From the NCBI GenBank assembly GCA_039105265.1, contig JAPFFF010000010.1, forward strand, positions 1,612,001 through 1,676,000: DNA of 64,000 bases, written 5' to 3'. This DNA comes from Tritrichomonas musculus (Eukaryota > Parabasalia > Tritrichomonadida > Tritrichomonadidae). Made by a program: the position numbers and the translations under genes. This document shows, piece after piece, positions 1 to 9,848 of this stretch. Each line of letters opens with the position of its first letter. Position 1 is the stretch's first letter. The notes beneath the pieces are model-generated. The model had not been told where the DNA came from and did no database searches. It worked only from the letters and a program-made list of their open reading frames with translations.

Positions 1-1254
1 ATCAAAATGATCCAGATGCACAATTCAATCTCGGTAAAATTTATTCAGACGGAAAATATGTTACACGAGATATCAACAAAGCAATTCATTATTTTTCACT
101 CGCTGCAAATCAAAATATTTCAGATGCAAAATTCAATCTTGGCAGCATTTATTATGAAGGAAAATATGTGACACGAGATATCAACAAAGCAATTCATTAT
201 TTTTCACTGGCGGCAAATCAAAATGATCCAGATGCACAATTCAATCTCGGTAAAATTTATTCAGACGGAAAATATGTGACACGAGATATCAACAAAGCAA
301 TTCATTATTTTTCACTCGCTGCAAATCAAAATTATCCAGATGCACAATTCAATCTCGGTAAAATTTATTCAGACGGAAAATATGTTACACGAGATATCAA
401 CAAAGCAATTCATTATTTTTCACTCGCTGCAAATCAAAATTATCCAGATGCACAATTCAATCTCGGCGTCACTTATTATGAAGGAAAATATGTGACACGA
501 GATATCAACAAAGCAATTCATTATTTTTCACTCGCTGCAAATCAAAATGATCCACAAGCACAATTCAATCTCGGCGTCACTTATTATAAAGGAGAATATG
601 TGACACGAGATATCAACAAAGCAATTCATTATTTTTCACTGGCGGCAAATCAAAATCATCCAAAAGCACAATTCAATCTCGGCGTCACTTATTATAAAGG
701 AAAATATGTGACACGAGATATCAACAAAGCAATTCATTATTTTTCACTGGCGGCAAATCAAAATGATCCAGATGCACAATTCAATCTCGGTAAAATTTAT
801 TATGGAGGACGATATGTCGCACGAGATATCAACAAAGCAATTCATTATTTTTCACTGGCGGCAAATCAAAATTATCCAGATGCGCAACTCAATCTTGGCA
901 GCATTTATTTAATTGGAGAATATGTGGCACGAGATATCAACAAAGCAATTCATTGTTTTTCACTGGCGGCAAATCAAAATGATCCAGATGCACAATTCTA
1001 TCTCGGTAAAATTTATTCTGATGGAAAATATGTTACACGAGATATCAACAAAGCAATTCATTATTTTTCACTCGCTGCAAATCAAAATTATCCAGATGCG
1101 CAACTCAATCTCGGCGTCACTTATTATGAAGGAAAATATGTGACACGAGATATCAACAAAGCAATTCATTATTTTTCACTGGCGGCAAATCAAAATTATC
1201 CAGATGCACAATTCAATCTCGGTCTCATTTATTATATTGGTATATATATAAAGC
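1..1254 (+). repeat. 108-bp tandem repeat encoding Sel1 units
   Basis: A conserved block beginning CGAGATATCAACAAAGC recurs at 66, 174, 282 and then every 108 bases to 1146, eleven times with no change in spacing. Differences are confined to a few codons per unit. The repeats stay in frame, so the array is a coding minisatellite, probably recently expanded or homogenised. It may continue left of the window. Confidence 0.95.
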
Positions 1255-2003
1255 AGGATATTAAAAAAGGACGATATTATATTATGTTAGCTTCAATGAA
1301 TAACGATCGGCAAGCGAATTTTGCGCATGGATTTTTACTTCATGAGGGAAAGTGTGTTAAAAAGGACATTGCAAAAGCCATTCATTACTACAAAGAAGCA
1401 TCTTCATTCAACAATCAATATTCAAAAAACAATCTCGGTATTATATACAAGCACGGATATAACGAAATCAAAGGAAATATAGGTAACGCAATTGTATATT
1501 TTGAAGAAGCGATTCGACAGAAAAATGATTATTTGTCAATGTACAACTTAGCTCACATTTACATGTATGATTCAACAAGCGAGCAAGATCTCAACAAGTC
1601 AATTGATTTACTAATAAGATCAATGAATGATTTCGACCCTTCATTAATTTTGTTATGTTTAGCATTACTTAAAAAATATGATTTATCTATTGAAAGAATC
1701 AAGCAGGAACTTAAACAGAGAACAGATATAACTATAAGTTCAAAGGAGAAAATACTCCAAAAAATATCTATATTTAATCAAGTGGAACAATATGGCATAA
1801 GTTTTTCTAAATCGGTATTTGATACTATATATGAATCCAATAGATTCAAGGATTTCTTATATAATATTGAATTGGAACCAATTAAATCATCAGAACTAGA
1901 ACACCCAACTGAAAAAGTTGTTCAACCAAAATATCCAAATGCGAAAGACCTTTCATCAGAATTTTACAAGGGTTTTGGAGAAGATTTATATACGTCATTT
2001 TAA
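1..2003 (+). CDS. Sel1-like repeat protein, 5' end outside window
   Basis: The frame is open from the first bases of the window to a TAA at 2001-2003, so the N-terminus lies upstream and the internal GTG at 168 is not a start. The protein is a run of 36-residue Sel1-like (SLR) helical hairpins with the pattern DINKAIHYFSLAANQN then AQFNLG. Eleven copies up to about 1250 are nearly identical, followed by three or four diverged SLRs and a C-terminal tail of about 130 residues with no recognised domain. SLR proteins are alpha-solenoid scaffolds that bind other proteins; in trichomonads they form a large family, some with N-terminal kinase domains, which cannot be judged here. The partner is unknown. 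Family certain, specific role unknown. Confidence 0.9.
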   Translation, partial: QNDPDAQFNLGKIYSDGKYVTRDINKAIHYFSLAANQNISDAKFNLGSIYYEGKYVTRDINKAIHYFSLAANQNDPDAQFNLGKIYSDGKYVTRDINKAIHYFSLAANQNYPDAQFNLGKIYSDGKYVTRDINKAIHYFSLAANQNYPDAQFNLGVTYYEGKYVTRDINKAIHYFSLAANQNDPQAQFNLGVTYYKGEYVTRDINKAIHYFSLAANQNHPKAQFNLGVTYYKGKYVTRDINKAIHYFSLAANQNDPDAQFNLGKIYYGGRYVARDINKAIHYFSLAANQNYPDAQLNLGSIYLIGEYVARDINKAIHCFSLAANQNDPDAQFYLGKIYSDGKYVTRDINKAIHYFSLAANQNYPDAQLNLGVTYYEGKYVTRDINKAIHYFSLAANQNYPDAQFNLGLIYYIGIYIKQDIKKGRYYIMLASMNNDRQANFAHGFLLHEGKCVKKDIAKAIHYYKEASSFNNQYSKNNLGIIYKHGYNEIKGNIGNAIVYFEEAIRQKNDYLSMYNLAHIYMYDSTSEQDLNKSIDLLIRSMNDFDPSLILLCLALLKKYDLSIERIKQELKQRTDITISSKEKILQKISIFNQVEQYGISFSKSVFDTIYESNRFKDFLYNIELEPIKSSELEHPTEKVVQPKYPNAKDLSSEFYKGFGEDLYTSF

Positions 2004-2159
2004 AAAAATAATGTAGTGTTTGATTTATAACCATCGAGTGGTGAAAAAGGTTTTGAATATTATGTTATATGATTGTAAAAAAAATTCTATATGTTCATTC
2101 AAATATAATTGTAAAAAAATGTGAATACAAGTTGGTGATCTCCCTTTCTAATTTATAAT

Positions 2160-3693
2160 ATATTTTAAAACAAAGATGTGATAAAAATAAACTTATGCAC
2201 TTTTTAATGCCAGGTGATAATAATGTCTAAATAACAGATGGATTGCTTTTTGGTATGGGAATCTATGCAACTGAAAACATCTTTTATGCATCAATGTATG
2301 GTAATGCATTTCGTTAAAACAATCACAAAGATAAATCTTCATTATTTTTCTGCCCATAAATTTTTAATCCTAAATATGTTAATGATATCTGGCAATTTAA
2401 ATAATAAATATGGAATATATAAATTTTTTGTTAGTAATGTAAATAACTTTGAGGTAATCAGCGAACTAGAAGCATATAATTCTTATATTGTAGCAAATGA
2501 ATTTGTTTTTCCTAACAAATATCAAATTGTTCCAATCTGCTCTTTCAATGTAATGCGAACAGAATTTTACATTTTGTGGGCTAATGAGAATGAAGAATAA
2601 AGAAATTATTTAAATAAATTGAAAGAAAGCACATTTTACAAGGTTTATTATTTCTGGAAATGTTGATGAATTAACAAAAATTGTTCAAAGTGTTCGAATA
2701 ATATTAAACTAATTGTTAGCTCTAAAAATAATGAATGGATAGAGAATTTAATCAAAGAAATAAGAGACATTTATGAGTGTAAAGTTAACAAAAAAACCCG
2801 TTCCTAACCGCTAAAAACCAGTTCCCAAACCTTTTTTAAAATTCAAAAAGTTCGAGTTTGTTATTATCTTATTGAAAAAGTGGAGAAAAGTGAATACCAG
2901 TTCCGACTTTTTTCCTTTTCAATTTATTTTTATAAAATTTTGAAACTTTTTGAATGAAACGTGGCCAATCTTTTATTTTGGCTCTGCAATCATTATCAAA
3001 GAGTTATTCATTATAGCAATTATTGTTCGGCAACAAATCAAAATGATGCTAAGTACAAATTAGATCCTGCCATTTCTCAAACCGGATAAGTTTGACCTAA
3101 ACAAATATATGCAAGTAAATAGAAATGCCAAGATTCTAAGCTTTTAAAGCGTATGAACGACAATCATAGAAAAAAAGGCGAACTTACAAGCCTTTAATAC
3201 TACTACTTCTAAAACTATTTCTCAGAATTTAATAGAAATTTATTACTATTAAAAAAATAGAATGTTGTTAATAAAATATATAATATTAGCATATTTAACA
3301 ATTAGATTTAAGTTTTTCCCCTTATTTCATTATATAATAACTACATAAAAAATGTTTTTTTTCTTTCATCCTTTTTTTTAACTTTTTGAGAACTTTTTTT
3401 AGTATTTTGAATTTGCAAATATGAATTTAACACAAATATTAAACAAAAATTGAGAGAATTTTTTTTTCGGAACTGGTTTTTAGCGGTTAGGAGTGGGTTT
3501 TTCGGATTACTTTAATGTTGTTTGCTTGATATTCTCAGAAAATGCGAGCCAAATTGAATTTGCAACGACAATCCAAAATGCTCTTTTCACTAATAAATTT
3601 ACAGACTTACTGAAATTTACAAATCTAAACAAGAATAAAGATGAAATAATTGATTTAATTATTAAAAAAAATCAATTTATAAAAAACATATAA
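2160..3693 (+). pseudogene. Remnant of a PARP-like ADP-ribosyltransferase gene
   Basis: Short open stretches in different frames resemble the end of a PARP-type catalytic domain. Around 2246-2315 the reading FGMGIYATENIFYASMYGN matches the glycine-tyrosine strand and following helix. Around 2460-2540 another frame gives EAYNSYIVANEFVFPNKYQI, like the segment holding the catalytic Glu. Stops and frame changes separate these pieces. A further coding-like stretch (about 2708-2790) runs into an inverted-repeat element at 2792, and coding-like sequence resumes at 3503 and ends at 3693 with IIDLIIKKNQ. I read this as one decayed host gene split by the element. The family is inferred from short motifs only. 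Confidence 0.45.
2792..3502. mobile_element. 711-bp non-autonomous element with ~34-bp terminal inverted repeats
   Basis: The left end (2792-2825) and the inverted right end (about 3469-3502) match over about 34 bases with two or three mismatches; both contain CCTAACCGCTAAAAACCAG. The interior is AT-rich and has no credible ORF. I could not find a convincing target duplication, so the superfamily is unassigned. It lies between two coding-like stretches of a decayed gene. Confidence 0.8.
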
Positions 3694-3706
3694 TGTGATC
3701 AACTTG

Positions 3707-3711
<5 letters not shown>

Positions 3712-3739
<28 letters not shown>
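3712..3739. repeat. T28 homopolymer tract
   Basis: An uninterrupted run of 28 T residues just downstream of the PARP-like remnant and about 130 bases before the UBR ligase initiator. No function can be assigned; its length is likely to vary between isolates. Confidence 0.95.
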
Positions 3740-3871
3740 GCATATTAAGAATAAATATTCAATAATAATCATAATGATATAAGTAATATTTCCCAATATA
3801 GTGTATATATTGAGATATTGAAAATTTTAAACTTCTTTATGCCTTTTCAATTTGTATGACAAAAATTTTGA

Positions 3872-3876
3872 TCATA
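3872..3876 (+). promoter_or_regulatory. Candidate initiator (TCATA) of the UBR ligase
   Basis: TCATA fits the trichomonad initiator consensus TCAYW and ends two bases before the ATG at 3879. Very short 5' leaders are usual in trichomonads. It supports 3879 over the upstream TTG at 3852. Confidence 0.5.
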
Positions 3877-3878
3877 AA

Positions 3879-6800
3879 ATGGATGATCAATTCCAAAAAC
3901 TAGTGGAACTTTTTAATTCCAACACAGCCAATGCAATCAATGAATCACAAAGAATTATTTGTTCTAATTCAAATTTCGAAACCTTTCAAGATTTTTATAC
4001 ATATCATTTAAAAAACGCACATATGTCCACATGCCAAAATGAATGGTCGACCAATCAATTATGTATTTATTGTCGTGATTGTGCTGTTTCTCACCCAGCT
4101 TGTATTTGCCTTTCTTGCTTTTTAAATGGAAATCATGAAGGACATGACTACGTAATTCTTAATACAACTGGAAATTGCGATTGTGGTGATCCAGAACAAT
4201 GGAAAAAGAGTGGAACCTGTTTGAAACATCGAATGATTGAAGAAGATGACGCCAATCCCGAAAATTATATAGACGAAAAATTGCGAACAATCTTAACAGA
4301 TCTTATTTTTAGAGCATCATTTACATCCCTAAAGCAACAATCGACCAATAATCTCCAAAACGCCTCATTAATTTTACAATTTTTATCATCTTTTTTAAAT
4401 TTCGGTGACGGCTTCAGACGTCTCATCTGTCGTTCATTAACCGAAAAGATTGATTTCGAAGGACTTATGCGTGGAATTCCGACATACAGCGGCCAATTTA
4501 ATCAAATTTTGCAGCAATTTTTCGGTCTTCTTGTTAACGATCAACTTTTCAGAGAAAACGCCTCAATTGTTAGTTATTCAGTTTTATCCGACCAAATATA
4601 TAAAGATTTAGTCCATCAAATTACAGAAGACTCACCACCTGTCACATTCAAAGTTTGGAACGGTTTTTGGTTTCACTTTTTTTCTGAATTTTGCATTCGT
4701 TTCAGCATTGAAAAGAAAAAGTGGGACTGGGTCACTTTTTATGCACAAATTCCGATCTATTGCAAGGAGGCATTCAAATACATCGGAAGGAGTATTTTCA
4801 AAGAAATACCATTCTTGTTCACAAGTGCTGCTATTCATCTTTCTAATGCGACAAAAATTCAGCCAAACGAAGAAACACAACGTTTCTTTGATTTGCTTAT
4901 TAACGAATCTTTGCCTTGTGAATCTGTTTTTTCTTCATTTTCTATGGCAACTCAGAATTATCATTATTATCCTGTTTACGAGTTCGGTTTCTTTGCCTCC
5001 AGTCTTTTCAGATGCTTCAAAAATAAGCCGAATTTGAAGATTGACTGCTTGTTTGATGAACTCGAGAAATCTGTCAATTTGTCGCAAATATTCGTTGCTG
5101 GAAGGAGTCCAATTGGAAGCGGAAATGGTGATGAAAACGAAAACGATAAGTTTGTTTCTCGTTTTCTTGGCATTGTTAATGAAAAAGATTCTTCTCCACT
5201 CTCAAATTTCATGTCTTTTCACAATGGCTCGAAATTTGTCTTTTATGACACTCTCGTTGACGCATTCATGCTTCTTTTTAGGAGCTGCAACATTGCTCGA
5301 GTAAAAATCGCTCGCCTTTTGATAATTGACAAATTCCAGAGTCTTCGAATCAAGCTTGGAATTTTGACATTGAAATCCATTCTTTCTTTTGTCTGTTTTC
5401 GTCAGCTTCTTGTTCCGCTTCAAAACAAAGGATTGGTGAGACTGTATGAAATATATAGTAGACCAAATAACGCATCTAGATACTTCACCAAGTTTGTCCC
5501 TGTTTTGCAGTTGTTGATTGGAATTCAAGCAACAAATGACGAGTTCTCTTTGAAAGAATTTTTCGCTTTCGAAGCAGCTCGAGAAATTGGCATTTTCGAT
5601 GATTTTTCAAGATTTGAATACAAAGATGAAAACATTGAAGAAAAGAAGAAACAAATGATATTTTCATTTTTGTATGTGTCACTTTTATTGGTGATTGAAA
5701 GAACACTTTTTAATTACAATGGCATCAATTTCATGACTGAACAAATTGTTTGTGCACTGAAAAATGGTGTTCATTCCATTGAAAAGTTGAATAAGTTGTA
5801 CGATTCTGAATGCATGACTGATTGGGCGCATCATTGGTACTTCAATGATGTTTTAATGGATGTTGCAACGACAACAAATAAAAATGAAAATAAAGAACAA
5901 TCAAAATCTTACAACCCGAAGACATCCTTTTATTTGAAAGAAGAAATTGAATGGAAATCAATTTCAGCAATTAATTCAATCAACGACCAAATGACATTGA
6001 TGACAAATGAAATAACCAAAGATTCAAACAAATTGATTCAAATCCCTGAATTTGAGTCAGAAGAAACATACTTCTTCCATCCAAATCCAAACGATAAAAT
6101 TGATTCTTTAGAAATTTCAAAAGAAGTTGAAAAAGAAGAAGAAGAAAATATTTTAATTAATACTGATGGATTGAATATTAGATTGAAAAAGTTCTTGTTT
6201 ACACCAACTGTTCTTGCAATTGTTTACAGCACGCTTAGAAGTAATGAAAAAAGTATCGATTTGAACGATCATTTGGCAATGAACATTTTGATTCTTATTG
6301 CAAAGTTTGTTAAAGAAGAAGAAAAATTAAATAAAAATTTATTCAATGAATCAACAACAATTCATTATGAATCAATTGTTGATTTAATATCGACACTTAA
6401 ACGTGATATTTTTAATTATCACACTGATGATTCAGGTAATGCATTCATTGAGAACACTTTGGATCAAACAAGTTTTGTTTCTTTGCTTAAAATTAAGTTT
6501 GAAACAAGTAATCTTCCACCAAAGTCATTCATTGATATTTTACTTGAAAAAGGAAAAATTGGACGATCTGTTCTTGATCAGATATCTCGTTATATTGATC
6601 TCAATATCAATGAAATCAAAGACGAAGGAAAGCAAGACATGAAAAGTGTCAATCGTGAAAGAGCAAAAAAGCTTAAAGCTGACATAATGAAGAATTACAA
6701 AGACATGATTTCAAGCTACAACACACTTGATCAAAAAGGGGCTGATTCAATTGATGACACTGAGAAAGAAGTCTGTTCAATTTGTTCCACTTATAAAGAA

Positions 6801-8483
6801 GATGAAATCTATTGTTATCCTGTTTATTTATATCGAACGAAGTTTCCATTCATCGTCGATAAACCTCCATCTTTTGACAACGACATTCCATGGGATCCAA
6901 TTGATGACATTATGAAAGATTTTGATTCAAATGAAGAAGATGAAGTTCCTGACGAAGTTGATGAAAACGAAATTAAAAGGTTAATTATGCTGAATTTCCC
7001 TGAATTCCAACAACCACCTGCAAATGAAGAAGAAAGTGAACAAAGAAGGGAAACATACGATCTTATTTATAGATCACTTTACGAGCAAGTTGAGAGACAG
7101 CTTCATAAAAGACAAGATCAGAAAGCTATTTACGATTTATTCAAAAGAAATATTGAGAAAAGTAACAAATCCATTCAGGAGAAAAGGTTAATGAAACGAT
7201 GCACTTCTGGTGCCAATTTCATCATCCAATTTTCAATGTGCATGCATCCTGTCCATCTGAAATGTTGCAATCATATCAACAACTTCACATGTCCAGTTGA
7301 TCGTTCAATGAAGAATTGTTTGTTGCCTTGCATCAACTCAATTCCACCTTCTTCACTTTTAAAGTCATTCAATAATAGTGAAGATGAGCACAATGAGTTG
7401 TTATCAAGCGTGATTGAATCAATTAAAAAATTTATCGAGTGCTTCTCTTCTTTGTTTATCCGTGATTCGTCATTTTGCATAACTACTGAGCTTGTCAAGT
7501 CAATCAGCGGCCTGATTTCGACTTATGAGATTCGTTTGAGAAACATCTCGTATTGTCTCGATTCAGAGAAGAACAAACTTCTTCCAAGGAATCTTTTCCT
7601 TTCTGTCTGGGAAGCCAATCGTTTCTCCTTGCTTCCTGAAATAGAAGAGTTCGATGAAGAGAACGAACTGAAGCTGACTGCTTTTCAACTGTTCGTCAAA
7701 AGATTGATTGAAAACGAAAATCTCGAAGGAGATCAAAAAGAAGCAGAATTCATGGAAATTGTGACTTCTTTCATCGATTCAAGTGATCTGAATGATTCAG
7801 ACGATCAGAAAATCAATGAAGAGAAAAAGTTCCTCTTTTTGCGAAGAGTTTGTTTGGCTGAGTATTTCTTGATTGGCATTGAAGTTTCAAAGCGTGATGA
7901 CTCAGACGATGTGGTCAATTGGGATGAAGTTCTTTCATTAGAAAATCTTTCAAAAAGATACAAATGGAAGTTTGAAAGTATTGATAATTTTGAATTCAAA
8001 CCGTTTTCGTTCATGAAGTTTCCTGAACAATTCCTTCATTTCGGAAAGGCTCCTTTCAAGTTCGATATTGAATTCACCGATAAAATTTCACTTTTCGACA
8101 TCTTTGACTACAACAATTTAATCAACAAATACGACGAATTATCAGGTGAAATTGTTCAAGATGAAGAGGAAAAAATGATGGTGAATGAGAAAAATATTGT
8201 CTCTTGTGACAATTCTTCTTTAAATCCTTTGCTGAACTCTTTCTATGGAAAGAAATTTTACCCTTCCGTTCTCATGTTTGTGTCTAGCTATGCTTCTCAG
8301 ATCCTCTTGATTGATCAGTCAAAAGTCGCATTTCTAGACCCGTTCTACATCGATAAGTATGGATGCGCAGACATTGGATACCAAAGAGGACAGCCTCTTT
8401 TCTTCAATGAAGAAAAATACAAAAGATTTATTGATACAATCCTCTCTGGTGATTTCGCTTACCAACTTCAGACTCTTGAATAA
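3879..8483 (+). CDS. UBR-box E3 ubiquitin ligase (N-recognin-like)
   Basis: 1534 residues from the first ATG. Residues about 52-117 form a UBR box, the zinc-binding fold that recognises N-degrons, with the expected Cys/His ladder ending in GNCDCGDPEQW and CLKH. A RING-type domain starts near Cys966 (CSICS), has a long acidic insert, and ends with CMHPVHLKCC near 1121 and CPVD, as in UBR1-type RING-H2 domains. The C-terminus carries the UBR cap signature (GYQRGQPLFFNEEKY). It probably ubiquitinates proteins with destabilising N-termini for proteasomal degradation. It is shorter than yeast or human UBR1 (over 1700 residues), and I see no ClpS-like N-domain after the UBR box, so it may be closer to UBR3-type proteins. 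Confidence 0.9.
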   Translation: MDDQFQKLVELFNSNTANAINESQRIICSNSNFETFQDFYTYHLKNAHMSTCQNEWSTNQLCIYCRDCAVSHPACICLSCFLNGNHEGHDYVILNTTGNCDCGDPEQWKKSGTCLKHRMIEEDDANPENYIDEKLRTILTDLIFRASFTSLKQQSTNNLQNASLILQFLSSFLNFGDGFRRLICRSLTEKIDFEGLMRGIPTYSGQFNQILQQFFGLLVNDQLFRENASIVSYSVLSDQIYKDLVHQITEDSPPVTFKVWNGFWFHFFSEFCIRFSIEKKKWDWVTFYAQIPIYCKEAFKYIGRSIFKEIPFLFTSAAIHLSNATKIQPNEETQRFFDLLINESLPCESVFSSFSMATQNYHYYPVYEFGFFASSLFRCFKNKPNLKIDCLFDELEKSVNLSQIFVAGRSPIGSGNGDENENDKFVSRFLGIVNEKDSSPLSNFMSFHNGSKFVFYDTLVDAFMLLFRSCNIARVKIARLLIIDKFQSLRIKLGILTLKSILSFVCFRQLLVPLQNKGLVRLYEIYSRPNNASRYFTKFVPVLQLLIGIQATNDEFSLKEFFAFEAAREIGIFDDFSRFEYKDENIEEKKKQMIFSFLYVSLLLVIERTLFNYNGINFMTEQIVCALKNGVHSIEKLNKLYDSECMTDWAHHWYFNDVLMDVATTTNKNENKEQSKSYNPKTSFYLKEEIEWKSISAINSINDQMTLMTNEITKDSNKLIQIPEFESEETYFFHPNPNDKIDSLEISKEVEKEEEENILINTDGLNIRLKKFLFTPTVLAIVYSTLRSNEKSIDLNDHLAMNILILIAKFVKEEEKLNKNLFNESTTIHYESIVDLISTLKRDIFNYHTDDSGNAFIENTLDQTSFVSLLKIKFETSNLPPKSFIDILLEKGKIGRSVLDQISRYIDLNINEIKDEGKQDMKSVNRERAKKLKADIMKNYKDMISSYNTLDQKGADSIDDTEKEVCSICSTYKEDEIYCYPVYLYRTKFPFIVDKPPSFDNDIPWDPIDDIMKDFDSNEEDEVPDEVDENEIKRLIMLNFPEFQQPPANEEESEQRRETYDLIYRSLYEQVERQLHKRQDQKAIYDLFKRNIEKSNKSIQEKRLMKRCTSGANFIIQFSMCMHPVHLKCCNHINNFTCPVDRSMKNCLLPCINSIPPSSLLKSFNNSEDEHNELLSSVIESIKKFIECFSSLFIRDSSFCITTELVKSISGLISTYEIRLRNISYCLDSEKNKLLPRNLFLSVWEANRFSLLPEIEEFDEENELKLTAFQLFVKRLIENENLEGDQKEAEFMEIVTSFIDSSDLNDSDDQKINEEKKFLFLRRVCLAEYFLIGIEVSKRDDSDDVVNWDEVLSLENLSKRYKWKFESIDNFEFKPFSFMKFPEQFLHFGKAPFKFDIEFTDKISLFDIFDYNNLINKYDELSGEIVQDEEEKMMVNEKNIVSCDNSSLNPLLNSFYGKKFYPSVLMFVSSYASQILLIDQSKVAFLDPFYIDKYGCADIGYQRGQPLFFNEEKYKRFIDTILSGDFAYQLQTLE

Positions 8484-8717
8484 AAAAAAAATTTCTTTAA
8501 GGGCGGCGTTTTGATAATTTTTTCTGAAAAAGTTAAATGTTCTGAAAAATAATTATATTCTCACAAAACTAAATAATTAATTCTAATTTCTAAAACAAAT
8601 AATAATAAAATACATAAATGCAATCTCTTTATTAATTAGAAAAATTGGTAAACAATGATTACTAAATAATTTTAATTATAAAAATAAAAAAAGATATATA
8701 CAATTTTAACACTCATA

Positions 8718-9275
8718 TTAAATCAAAAGTGAAGAAATTGCATATTTTTGATTTGTTTTCATCAAATTATCATAATCATAGAAATCGTCGAAAAATATGT
8801 TTTCATCTTTATTTTCAATTTCTTTTGGTTCATTCACTTCTTCAAATTTTGCTTTTTCATTATGAATATTTGATTTATTTGTGATTAGATTTATGTTTGG
8901 GAAGTAATATCTCTTTTTTAAATGTTTATACCAACGGTTTTTAACATTGCTTCCTGAACGACCTGGAAGGTGTTGAGAAATTTTGACCCATTTAGAACCA
9001 ACAATTGGAAGTAGTGTCAGTAATATTTCATCTTCTTCTTTTGTCCATGGTTCATTAGTTGTTTTCTCTGATAAATAATTGCAGTACCGATCTCTGCATT
9101 GCTTAGCTGTTCTATGTGGCATAAATTCTGATATTTTCATCCAATTCAATGTTCCAAACTGTGCTGTTAGGAATTTTAACTTTTCATCTTCTTGTTCAGT
9201 GAACTTTATTTTTTTTGAAGCTTCTTTATTTTGATGTTTTACAGGATTTTGTCCCTGCATTTCGTTATAAAGCAT
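8718..9275 (-). CDS. R2R3 Myb-domain DNA-binding protein
   Basis: 185 residues. Two Myb repeats lie at about 22-71 and 75-126; the spaced tryptophans of the helix-turn-helix repeats are seen at NWMKI, EPWTKEED, SKWVKI and NRWYKHL. The recognition helices are TAKQCRDRYCNYL and SGSNVKNRWYKHL. The C-terminal 60 residues are acidic and low in complexity. Trichomonads have many such small Myb proteins; T. vaginalis Myb1-3 regulate single promoters such as ap65-1. The start is supported by an initiator 15-19 bases upstream. It is convergent with the UBR gene, about 230 bases apart. Its target genes cannot be named from sequence. Confidence 0.92.
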   Translation of the reverse strand: MLYNEMQGQNPVKHQNKEASKKIKFTEQEDEKLKFLTAQFGTLNWMKISEFMPHRTAKQCRDRYCNYLSEKTTNEPWTKEEDEILLTLLPIVGSKWVKISQHLPGRSGSNVKNRWYKHLKKRYYFPNINLITNKSNIHNEKAKFEEVNEPKEIENKDENIFFDDFYDYDNLMKTNQKYAISSLLI

Positions 9276-9848
9276 TTCAAATTTAAAAAAATGATTTCAA
9301 TATAAAGTTCTGAAAAAAGGGTTCTTTCCTTCAAATTATTTTGAATTGATGAACTCGGAAACTGCCCAATTGAAATTTGAATTATTAAAAAAATTAGCTC
9401 TCAAAATTTTGTATGTTGAACCCATGTTTCAGCTAATTTATTTTTTGATATTTGTTTGAAATTAAAAATTTAAAATTGAAATTATAACTATTTATTATAA
9501 TAATGAAAAAATCATCAGATGTTCTTTTTGCCCAAAAAACCATTTTTTGTAATAATATATTTTTATCAAAAAATTTATTAATTACTTGAGAGAATGCAAT
9601 TGGTTAATATGTTTTATGGTAAAAAATATGGTTATATAGAAATGTGCTTTTTTTTAAAAAAAAAATTTTTTAAAAATACTTATCTTATTTGAGCATAAGT
9701 TAAAGCAATTAATAAAAGACTTGAAAATTTCATTAAATATAGTTATATGAAACAAAATTATCTAATTTTTTTTTAATTCTTTAGCAAAAGTTAATATGAG
9801 TTCTCCATTGATACAATTGTATAAAGTTGCAACAAAGATAAAAGTTAT
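9276..9848. other. Intergenic, AT-rich
   Basis: Apart from the Myb initiator I see only AT-rich sequence with short homopolymer runs and no coding signal. Confidence 0.6.
9290..9294 (-). promoter_or_regulatory. Candidate initiator (TCATT) of the Myb gene
   Basis: On the minus strand TCATT followed by a T-run lies 15-19 bases before the ATG at 9275, matching TCAYW and its usual position. Confidence 0.55.

Noticed and set aside
3852-3878. N-terminal extension of the UBR ligase from a TTG codon
   Set aside because: Non-ATG starts are not expected here, and an initiator motif precedes the ATG at 3879 directly.
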